From Lobulomyces angularis (lineage: Eukaryota > Chytridiomycota > Chytridiomycetes > Lobulomycetales > Lobulomycetaceae): a DNA stretch of 41,822 nt. The stretch covers positions 1 through 41,822 of the forward strand of contig JADHYX010000184.1 of assembly GCA_027604685.1 (NCBI GenBank). Direction: 5' to 3'. Below the pieces are notes generated by a model. The model saw only the letters and a program-made list of their open reading frames with translations. It made no database searches and had not been told where the DNA came from. The position numbers and the translations under genes are program-made. Shown in pieces: positions 1 through 7,991 of this stretch (its first letter is position 1; each line of letters opens with the position of its first letter).

Positions 1-47
1 TTTTTTATATTCTATCTAAAAAAATTGTTTCAAAAATATTTGTTATA

Positions 48-80
48 TGTTCAAAAAGATAATGCCCAAGCACTATGCAT
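48..80 (+). repeat. Copy 1 of an inverted repeat shared with 41701-41733
   Basis: The 21 bases at 48-68 (TGTTCAAAAAGATAATGCCC plus A) are identical to the reverse complement of the matching part of 41701-41733. The similarity continues with a few mismatches (AGCACTAT against CACACTAT). It lies in the 3' flank of the 195-804 gene. Confidence 0.75.
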
Positions 81-194
81 TAAAACAACAGTGTGTACAA
101 TAATAACCTATCTAAAAAATCCTACTTCAGATAAATTTCATACTAACCCAAAATACAAAAAACAGTTCCCTTAATATAAAAATATAGATTTTAG

Positions 195-804
195 TCACTT
201 TTTTGTAAAAAGCCATAAAAAACCTATATTTCCAAAAACATGAAGCAAACAGTGAAAAAATGAACTTTTATTCAAATCTCTACTGGATCTAGCAAGCAGA
301 TAAAAAGTTGAAGCAAAAATAATTGAAAGGTAATACTTTATTTGATATTTTGAAAAAAAACTCAGGTATATGTGATAAGATAGACTAATAAAAACTGAAG
401 TTTGATCTAACATGTTATAGCATAAAAAATTTAAGTTTTTGAATTACAATTTTAGTCAAGTTTTACCTAACGTTCTTCTTATTCCAAACGTCGGAAGTCT
501 CCAATAATTCACACTTCAAAATATAATATATTAATTCTTTTTTTTGCTAGAAATGTAAAAAATGATAAAGCGACTGTACCTTGTCAACCAAACGATAACA
601 CAAAGTAGAGAACATAAGTATAATTCACAAAAAAGTGAGGAAAAAAGTGAAGTGGAAATCAAACTTGTTGTGTATAATATTCTTTTACTAAATAAATACA
701 GAAACAAAATGAAATCGTTAGTTTTTTCTTCAAAATTCTTACCTATATTTTTTCGGTAAAATTAAAAATACCTTATTTTTGATTCCTTTTTTTTTTTTGT
801 TCAT
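195..804 (-). CDS. Small multi-pass membrane protein, four exons, unknown family
   Basis: Exons (in order) 743-804, 580-687, 467-513 and 195-406; phases agree at every junction and give 142 residues ending in TGA. The introns have GT...AG ends, and the first carries a CTAAC branch-like box. The protein starts with a lysine-rich stretch (MNKKKKG), then alternates hydrophobic segments at about residues 30-55, 75-90 and 98-113 and near the C-terminus, separated by polar loops. A loop reading NYWRLPTFGIRRTLD and a late FHCLLHVFGNIG segment look like conserved cores of an integral membrane family, but I do not recognise the family. The start was chosen because the frame runs in phase from that ATG through all four exons. 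Function unknown; membrane location is inferred from hydrophobicity only. Confidence 0.6.
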
Positions 805-1417
805 TTTTTACTTAAAATACATGTATACTTCTTTTTGCAATAACTTTTCTTTAATGAACAGTTGAATTTACAAAAAAATTAAAAAAATGCATAAAAAATA
901 AGAAAAATCGGTAAATAAAAACTTTAATTAAAGATTATTTAATACTTTTCAGAAATAAAAAATATGTGCTAATAATACTTGCTTAAGGGTAGGGCTAAAA
1001 AATAAATATTAATTAAAATTAACAGTAAAAAAAAAAAAAAAAATTATTTTAAAAAAATGGTTCAAGAAAAGAGTAATTCAAAACCGATAAAAATTACTCA
1101 ACAGAGCTCCAAACCAACATTTGTTAACCCAAAGTCTCTGTCTTCTTCCTTCGACTCGAATCTTTCCAATTCTTTGATTTCTTTCTCATTTCATCGCGAA
1201 TTCAACTTCAGGATGAAATAGCTGCTCTTTAATTTTTTTTCACTTGTATATATATAATTCATATTTTATTTTTCTCAATTGCTAAGTAGTCTTTGATTTT
1301 TAATTTACTTTTAAAAAATAAATTATATATTCAATACATTTATTATAACATTTTATCGAAAAAATTTTTTTACTATTATTTATTATTTTTTAATGCTACT
1401 TCAATATGCTAATAGAA
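805..1417. other. Intergenic region upstream of the membrane-protein gene
   Basis: 613 bases between two minus-strand genes, rich in A and T runs. It should hold the promoter of the membrane-protein gene and the 3' untranslated part of eL33. The only coding-like stretch is the 54-codon ORF listed at 1057-1221. No RNA gene recognised. Confidence 0.5.
1057..1221 (+). CDS. Possible small ORF, 54 codons
   Basis: An ATG-initiated frame ending in TAG, with clearly less A/T-run character than its flanks. The product is rich in Ser, Lys, Asn and Phe and has no recognisable domain. The segment also contains a GT...AG pair of about 35 bases (from GTAATTC to CAACAG) and a CAG acceptor-like site just before the stop, so it may be one exon of a spliced gene or transcript leader. 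No homology recognised. Confidence 0.22.
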   Translation: MVQEKSNSKPIKITQQSSKPTFVNPKSLSSSFDSNLSNSLISFSFHREFNFRMK

Positions 1418-2209
1418 TTATACACGAGAAGGGTAAAGGAACTAGACAAAATTTATCAGTTAAAGAATACGATTTAAAAGAAACTTACAACTCTAGCAGA
1501 AGCACCAAAACTTTTAGGTGGTAAATTTGAAGCAAATTTTGCTCGGACAACTCCTGAAGTACCATGGGATCTAGTAATTCTTCCCCAAATAACTCTAATT
1601 CTTGAACCATCAATTTCTCTCTTGGCTCTATAAACGTAAGCTACTCTCTTACCTAAAAAACAAATAAATAAAAGTAAAACCAAGAAAATATACCTAAATA
1701 AAATTCAGATTCTTTGGTAGAGCTAACTCCTTCTAATTGAAGTAAAGAAGTATGTTCTCTAACATTTGTTTTTGCTCTTTTGTAAGAAAGAATTCTTGCT
1801 TTAGCGTACAGACTAAATAGAAAAAAGAGAAATTAAAATATTAAATTGAATTATTTCATATTTTTTAATTTCCATTAATATTATGTAAACAAAAGAGAAT
1901 GTTACAATAAAAAATTAAAAAAAAATAAAAATAAACTTTTCTTCTTTAATATTATATCCAAATTGCATATCTCTTAAATTGTTAAAAAAAGGATTGATTG
2001 TGCAGAATGTAAAATGCAAATTTGTTACAACTCTCAAAAAAAAAATAGTTGCAACATTCCAACATGTGAAAAAAGAAAAGTGGACATTACCGGTGTGATT
2101 TAGGTTGTGTAGCGTGGACCTTTGTATAAATTAAAACAAGGAATTAGTTTTTGTTTGAAGATGGATGGGATGGGATGGGATGGAACAAAATTTGAGTAAG
2201 ACTTACCAT
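1418..2209 (-). CDS. RPL33: Large-subunit ribosomal protein eL33 (RPL33/RPL35A)
   Basis: Component of the 60S ribosomal subunit. Exons in order: 2207-2209 (only the ATG), 2091-2119, 1694-1812, 1489-1652, 1418-1441; all phases agree and give 112 residues, normal for this family (about 107-110). Family landmarks seen: [15 protein letters not shown] near the N-terminus, the EGV...[13 protein letters not shown] core, [26 protein letters not shown], and the terminal VFLYPSRV. The last exon supplies only seven codons plus the stop, and without splicing the frame would end after SFF. The intron after the ATG contains a short GGGAT repeat on the plus strand. Intron 2 (1813-2090, 278 bases) is far longer than the others. 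Identity is very secure. Confidence 0.96.
2162..2184. repeat. Short GGGAT tandem repeat inside the first eL33 intron
   Basis: Three GGGAT units at 2167-2181, flanked by partial GGAT/GGA units. The repeat sits in the intron that directly follows the eL33 start codon and stands out from the AT-rich surroundings. On the gene's own strand it reads as a C-rich CCATC-type tract. Confidence 0.8.
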
Positions 2210-2962
2210 TTGAATGTTAAAAAAAACCTTGAAAACCCGCAATTGAGGTATTTTGATTTGGAATTTTTTGAGATACATCCTATTTTTATGATTCAAAATT
2301 GGATAATGCATCAGTATTAAATAATGTATTGAAGGAATCGATTTGGTCTATTATGATTTCCCTCTACCGTTTTTAATATTACTATCGGGAGTAATATAGT
2401 CTACTTTTAAAGCAGAGAATAAAGATTAAAGCAACTAATATGTTGAATTCTTATTCATAACATTAATAAATTTTGACGGGCCACGGGTTATCGCATGTGC
2501 AACTGCAAAACACTTCATGCGCTGTATCCAATAATCTATATAGAAAATATAAATATTGTATCTGCGGTCTATAAATAAACATTTTTAATGTTATATAAAA
2601 GTGGACTAATGATTTTAAAATGTTTTGCTAAAAAGTATGGGTTCTCTCTCCGCTGATCATATTTGTATTCTTGAATTTAATTTTTCAAGTGGAATCTGAC
2701 CAGTCATGACGGATGCTGAAAATTTTCGATAAGTACAATATAATTCCTTTTGATATATTCTTATGGCATCACCTTCCAACAATTTTTTCAATAACATTTC
2801 ACAATCAATCATTTGGATATAAATAGCTATAACCTCAGCTGTAACTTTTCACTAATTTTTTGTAATACATATATTTGCTTTTTTTTGATATTTAATTTAT
2901 GTAGCTGGAATTTTGAGTCAACAAAATTTCCTTGTTGCACATGAATTTTATATCACAAAAAA
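2210..2962. promoter_or_regulatory. Divergent intergenic region between eL33 and the CCCH protein
   Basis: About 750 bases between two genes read away from each other, so it must hold both promoters. No element could be assigned with certainty. A locally GC-richer island lies at about 2475-2530, with an imperfect hairpin (see separate entry), and another small inverted repeat (CTTGAA...TTCAAG) lies near 2670-2690. No tRNA or snRNA recognised. Confidence 0.4.
2475..2530. other. GC-richer island with imperfect hairpin
   Basis: In otherwise AT-rich spacer this stretch holds GACGGGCCACGGG followed by CGCATGTG at 2492-2499. The latter can pair with CAC..CATGCG at 2511-2521, giving an 8-9 bp stem with a two-base bulge. 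It could be part of a non-coding RNA or a protein-binding site; no known RNA family was recognised. Confidence 0.3.
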
Positions 2963-3417
2963 ATGATTAAAAGTAACACTCCATGTCATTTCTTTTTGAA
3001 AGGAAGCTGCAGAAATGGTAAAAAAAAATTTATTTTCTCATTTTTTTTTAATAATAATAAAAAAAAAAAAATAAAAAAAAAAAATACAGAGTTATTAAAA
3101 AGATATAATTATTTGTAGGTGCTCAATGCAAATTTTCACACACAAATGAAATTGCACAAATACAACCGCAGGATGTATCTGCAATTCCATGTAGATTTTT
3201 TGCGAAAGGGAACTGTTTAAATGGAGATCGATGTAAATTTAGTCATTCTTTAAACTTGCCGTTGAGTAGCTTTAATAATAATCCAGCAAAACTGGTACCG
3301 GTTCAATTACCGCAATTCAAACCTCTTCCTAATCAAGATAATGATTTGCCATACCAGCTTGATGAGAGAGATTTAGAACTAAAGGATGAAACGGACGTTA
3401 TGGAAAAGAGATTTTAA
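2963..3417 (+). CDS. Small protein with two CCCH zinc fingers
   Basis: Two exons, 2963-3017 and 3119-3417, joined in phase through a GGT codon; 117 residues, TAA stop. Both fingers are C-x7-C-x5-C-x3-H: the first begins at residue 8 and is interrupted by the intron between its second and third cysteines, the second reads CRFFAKGNCLNGDRCKFSH. They are separated by about 17 residues. The rest is a proline/asparagine-containing linker and an acidic C-terminus (DERDLELKDETD). Tandem CCCH fingers of this spacing occur in RNA-binding proteins and in makorins. No RING domain is present, so this resembles only the finger part of a makorin-like protein. RNA binding is inferred. Confidence 0.88.
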
Positions 3418-4922
3418 TTGTTTGAAATTAGATATCAAAGGAAGTGAAGATTACAGATAAGAGGATAATGTTAAATTATGAATATATTTTTAGGAAAAGA
3501 AGGAAATTAATCGATTTAGATATTAAAATATTACAAAAATTTTGGATTTTTAAATTAAAAAGTTGCATTTTAAGTATTTTTTTTATATTACTGGTACAAT
3601 AAAAGTTTATTTAAGTGGAAAATAATATTCCTTAACCTGCCACATTAATTAACAATTGATTAGAACAATTTGAATTAATTAAGATTCCGTATTTAACTAA
3701 TGTAAAAAGTGGTGTTGCGCATCACTCTGAGAAGTGCTTATCGATTTCACTAAAAACTGGTGACTTTATCCTTTTAGTTGATATTTTTATTTGAATCTTT
3801 TCATTATTTATTCTTGAAAAAAGCCTTCCTTTTATGGTCAATAAAAAAAAAGCTTATCCCCATGCGTTCCTGTGAAATTTTCTACTTGTTTCATTCATAG
3901 GAAACGAAGAATAAACTAGTCAAATAATGTTGTTATGTTCTCTTGGCTGCATCTACTTCCTAAATTCCAACAAAAAATGTCAGTTATTATAATAATCTGA
4001 TTTAAACTTAACCTTTCATGGTGGAAATTCATTTATTCTATATTCTTTGATCAATAATTGCAAGTCGCCAACTTTATAACAAAATAGGTTAAGCCAAAAA
4101 ATGAAAGACGGGGATATTTCCCTCAGATTTACACCTTAAAAAAATCTTTTCAAAATCAATACGAAAATCAGTAATAGTAACAGTCAATGTGCAATTTTTT
4201 TAAAAGAAATCTTCAAACTTTTTTTAAATTAATACTATGAAACTTTAATAGGATTCTTTTTAGTCGATTTATTTAACTTTTTTTCTTTTTCTGGCAATAA
4301 TAATATTACCAAAATCTTCAGTCAGTTTATTAACAGTTTTTTTTCCTGTGTTCTTAATTTTCTTGGAGTAAAGCTTTTGATATTACTTTCCAACTCATAT
4401 TTTTTAAGATGTATCGAATTGTAAGTCATCACTATCTGAACACTTAATCTATTGTTTTGAATAGTGATCTTTCCAGTCAAACAAAGATTTGTTTTCAAGT
4501 AATTCACACAGTTCCGTGGTTGCAAAGATGCTTTAAAAAGCTCCAAGAACAACATAATAAATAATCTAATTATTTTTTGAAAGAGCAATAAGTTCTTCGA
4601 TAGTACTCTTCGAATACTCCACATTTTGAATGATGTTTTGCAAAGATTTGATTTCATTGTAGTTAAAAAAATAATATTTAAAAGGATATACAGGATGTAG
4701 TTTTGCAATATTGGAAATTGGTAATATATTCGTTTACATATGACAGTTAAAGGTAATGCAGAAAATTTAGAGTATCTCTAAAAAAAAATTTAGGAAAGGG
4801 AGAGAGGAGGAGGATTGAAAGAAATATTATACTAAATTAGAAATTTTCAGAAGCGATGAATTTGAATATTTTAAACACTCATTCTCATAGCTGATTAAAA
4901 AAAAAATTAGCTTCTGCTCGAA
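3418..4922. other. Long region without a secure gene
   Basis: It holds the 3' flank of the CCCH gene, AT-rich spacer, and the minus-strand open frame described at 4275-4764. I see no tRNA, snRNA or mobile-element structure in it. Confidence 0.5.
4275..4764 (-). pseudogene. Unresolved coding-like segment (decayed or multi-exon gene)
   Basis: One minus-strand frame is open from an acceptor-like TTTTAG near 4764 to a TGA at about 4322. It is roughly 150 codons, long for such AT-rich DNA, but lacks an early ATG in a good context. A second frame carries protein-like pieces: a helical segment with LQNIIQNVEYSKSTIEEL at about 4590-4655, an ELCELLENKSLFDW piece, and a basic end NIIIARKRKKVK with TAA at about 4275. 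That frame is broken by several in-frame stops. I could not join the pieces with consensus introns, so a decayed gene, a sequencing error at the eight-base A run (4337-4344, as T on the plus strand), or an unusual exon structure all remain possible. No family recognised. Confidence 0.25.
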
Positions 4923-5042
4923 ATGGCTATTGGTACTGTTTTTGGCTCAGCCATTTGGCTCATTGGCTTGACTCCGGACGTTGTTCCATGTGAAAAAAAA
5001 ATAAAGAAAAACAGGAAACAAAAAAGGAAGCATATTTTCTAA
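4923..5042 (+). CDS. Possible 39-codon ORF upstream of the perilipin-like gene
   Basis: ATG-initiated frame with a hydrophobic start (MAIGTVFGSAIWLIGL) and a lysine/arginine-rich end, TAA stop. Its base composition is more coding-like than the surroundings. It may be a first exon or upstream ORF of the following gene, but no GT donor in it has the phase needed to join the 5130 acceptor-like site, so I keep it separate. No homology recognised. Confidence 0.25.
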   Translation: MAIGTVFGSAIWLIGLTPDVVPCEKKIKKNRKQKRKHIF

Positions 5043-5105
5043 AAAAAAAAAAATTATATTTTTTATTCAAAAATTAAACAAAAAATAATCTTTTTGAAAA
5101 ACTAA

Positions 5106-6012
5106 ATGAAATACATTAACGATACCGTCAGCTCTTCCTACTCCCGCTTCAAACCATATCTTCCTGAAACCATTTGTTCCATTTCTGAAAAGGTTGGAAA
5201 CGATCTTGTCCTGCTCACTGAAGGTCGCTATTTATTTTATTTTATTAAATTTTTAATTTCTTCACTTTTTGACTCTTTCTGAATGTTTCTTATGTCTTTC
5301 ACAAAATTGATCTTTTTTTTTTTTTCTTTATTACAGATCCTGCTAAACTTGTTCCTGATACTGTGTCCGATGCTTTGGCTGTAAACTAACCAAATATTTA
5401 AAAATTTAAACTTTTTTTTTTTTACCAGAAAGGTAGAAACAAAGTTGGCGAAACCATTTCCTATGGTACCGAAAAAACCCAAAAAAATGTTGAAGGTGGT
5501 ATTAACTTTGGTAAAGAAAAAGTCAAAGGTGGCTTAAATTACTCTTTTAACACTGCGAAGCCATATCTTCCAAAAAAAGTTGTTTCTTCCATTGAAAATG
5601 TTACAAATGGTTTTTTTATATAGTTTAAAAAATTAAATAAAACTAATCAATCGACTCCCTAGCTCCTCTTGATGAAACTATTCAAAAGACTAAAGAAAAT
5701 TCCAAAAATTTATTATGTTCTGCTACTAACCTAATTTCTCAAAAAAGTTACCAAGGTATTTTTTCCATTTCTTAATTCTGTTTAAATTAATATGCAATAG
5801 TCAAGGAAACCGTTAAAAACATTTCTCCTAGCTTTATTAGTACCAGAATTGATCCAGTCACTGATTACATTACCAACAGATCCTTACTCCAACCATTATT
5901 TAGTGTCTTTCCCCCCCATGATGACACAGATCATCCATCCTACGCTGAAGTAGCTAAAGAAAATCTTGGACCACTACCTAAAGGCGAAAGCAATGAAGAT
6001 CAGAAGGAATGA
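5106..6012 (+). CDS. Perilipin-like amphipathic-repeat protein (putative lipid-droplet protein)
   Basis: Five exons: 5106-5223, 5337-5380, 5429-5609, 5663-5755, 5801-6012; all phases agree, 215 residues, TGA stop. The middle (about residues 55-90) is a run of short K/G/E/T amphipathic repeats (KNVEGGINFGKEKVKGGLN), as in perilipins and related droplet-coating proteins. The block RFKPYLPETICSISEKV near the N-terminus recurs as AKPYLPKKVVSSIENV near residue 100, an internal duplication that also resembles the Y.xFxKPxLP part of fungal perilipin-like (CAP20/MPL1-type) proteins. The C-terminus is acidic and proline-rich. The assignment rests on repeat character rather than a firm domain match. 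The start is uncertain: an upstream exon in the 4923 region cannot be excluded. It converges on OPI10 with about 300 bases between stops. Confidence 0.6.
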
Positions 6013-6309
6013 GAATTATGTTTCCTTTTTATTTGTTGAAAAAGAGAAAATTTAAGTACATACAAAGTAAAAATCTTTATTTTTTTTAGTTTTTTTCCGT
6101 TATGATATATTTTTTTTTTTTTTGTTTAAATAAATATTGTTACTTTTTTCTTTAAAGAAAAAAAATTTTCCTACATCGAAAATTTAAATAAAGAAATAAA
6201 AAATTCTGTTTTGCATTTTTATTCTTTTTATAAACAAAAACGATGAAAATTACAAGATTACAGATAAAAAAAGAAAATAAAACAAAAAAAAAAGATTTTA
6301 ATATATTTT

Positions 6310-7348
6310 TTAAACTTGCTGTAAAAAATTTCCTGTGGGGTCAGCTTTTAATTTTCTAGTAATCTTTTCATACCATTCACTCAACGCTTTCCTATAAAAA
6401 CAAAAAAGATTTTAAAAATTTGGGAAAGTATATTTTTACAAGGGTATATAAGTATTACTCCAATTTAAACCAAATAGAGCTTGTGCATTAGGAGGCAAAT
6501 TGGTAGAAAATCCTAAAAAAATACAATAAAAAATCAATTATTATTTTTTTCGAATATTTTTGTTTATAGTATAAGTTAAAAAAAAAAATAACCCGAACAG
6601 TAATTATAGAAATTTTCTAATATTTTCATAATTAGTGAATTTAAATCTTTATTTGCACCCAAATCCATAACTTGATCAGTGCTGTTACTAGGTGTTAGAG
6701 TGAGCTGCTCTTTATTAATCTCAATAAGAAATTTAGTTATTAATTTTTTTTTCATCATTAATGTTCTTACTAAATCTACAGGTTCAATAGAAATACCAAT
6801 TTGCGCAGGTACATTAACATCCTCAGCCATCCTAAAAAAAAAAAATATTAATAATTTTTCTCTTAATCGATTCAAAATTTTTTTTTTTTTAACATACATA
6901 TCCGCAGTAGAGCCAAATTGCTTTTGTTGTTTTAATTTAAAAACAGCTGAAGGTTTTTCATTCATTAAAACTCCCAATAACTGCCAATTTGGTGATGTTG
7001 GCCATTTAAAATGCACTGTTGCTCCAAACCCTAATCATGTACTTAATTAATTTTTTGTTTTATTTTTTTTTAATGTACCTGCAGGAAATGGAGCGGTTCC
7101 AGTCATAAAAACAACTAAAAAAAAAGGTTTATTTTACCAATTTAATTTTTTTTTTTTTAACCAATGTGATTTATTGAACTTGGATCTTCCAAATTAAAAA
7201 GAAATTTTTGTGCGTCAATTTGCTGCAGATTTGTTTGTACCAATCTACCAGCAACTTAATTTTTTTGTATTCATTTTTTTTTTAATTAATTAATTTAAGG
7301 TAAAGATGATTGATTTATTTAATATTTTTTACCTATACATCCAAACAT
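6310..7348 (-). CDS. OPI10: OPI10/Hikeshi family protein (Hsp70 nuclear import factor)
   Basis: Hikeshi proteins carry Hsp70 through nuclear pores in stress; the yeast homologue OPI10 was found through inositol regulation. Exons in order: 7333-7348, 7162-7254, 7079-7114, 6898-7030, 6593-6831, 6440-6512, 6310-6391; all six junctions keep phase, 223 residues, TAA stop. Landmarks: MFGCIVAGRLVQTNLQQ at the N-terminus, SSINHIVVFMTGTAPFPAGFG, HFKWP..PNWQLLG.L.NEKPSAVFKL, AQIGISIEPVD, ILENFYNYCSGF, and a C-terminal YIPLKALSEWYEKI helix matching the family's last helix. Human Hikeshi is about 197 residues and fungal forms are somewhat longer, so the length fits. The intron-inserted stops in exons 4-5 are removed by splicing. 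Confidence 0.94.
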
Positions 7349-7991
7349 GGTTTTTTTTTAATTTTTTTTATTTTATTTTTATAATTTAATTTTTTTTCTT
7401 AAATGACCTTTTTTTTTTTTCTATTTTTTTTTAATTTAATTGTTGAATATTGTTTAGGTGATCAAAATTTTACAAATTTCTTAAATTTTATTTTTTGAAA
7501 AAAAAACTGGCTTCAGGAAGATTTAAATTTGTGGAAGATTTTAGAAACAATTTTTTCTCTGGTTGTTAAATTTAAATTAAAAAAAATATAATGGATTAAG
7601 AAAAGAATAAATAAAAAAAATGTTTAACTTAAATAAAAAAGGATTTTTTACTTAAGGGATTTTTTACTTAAGAGATTTTTTTTCATTTAACTCAAGTATG
7701 GAATGGGAGAGTAAGTTATTGGAGTGAATTTTTTCCATAGAAAAAAAAATGTTGCTATTTAGCATTTGATTCCTAAAAAAAAAAAAAAAAAAAATTAATA
7801 TTATTATAATTATTTTTTTGTTAATTTACGATAAGAAATTATTAGTTGAGTTTAAAGAAAAAAAAACTCGAGATGTATCTTTTTCTTTTATCTTCAAATT
7901 TTTCCATCCAAAGAAAACTTTCTTTTTTAACTGTTTTTTTGAAAATGAGGAAGCATAAATCTAAAATTAAAAATTTTAAGATAAGAAAGTT
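7349..7991. other. Intergenic region between OPI10 and SFI1
   Basis: About 640 bases of A/T-run DNA lying between the OPI10 start and the SFI1 stop, both on the minus strand. It should hold the OPI10 promoter and the SFI1 3' end. The only ordered structure is the 16-base tandem duplication at 7641-7672. Confidence 0.5.
7641..7672. repeat. 16-base tandem duplication
   Basis: GGATTTTTTACTTAAG occurs twice head to tail with no mismatch, followed by a partial third copy (AGATTTTTT). Probably replication slippage in spacer DNA. Confidence 0.85.

Noticed and set aside
562..759. Plus-strand 65-codon ORF
   Set aside because: It is antisense to the spliced membrane-protein exons at 580-687 and 743-804, which have phase-consistent splicing.
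1813..2090. snoRNA in the long eL33 intron
   Set aside because: No convincing box C/D pair or H/ACA hairpins were seen. Only the length is unusual, so it is reported as a finding, not a feature.
4275..4730. Stop codon reassignment, because one protein-like frame runs through TAA, TAG and TGA
   Set aside because: All secure genes here use TAA or TGA as terminators and have no in-frame stops in long exons (the TOM1 exons exceed 1,000 codons), so the standard code applies.
6679..7050. Plus-strand 123-codon ORF
   Set aside because: Antisense shadow of OPI10 exons 4 and 5, which match the Hikeshi family.
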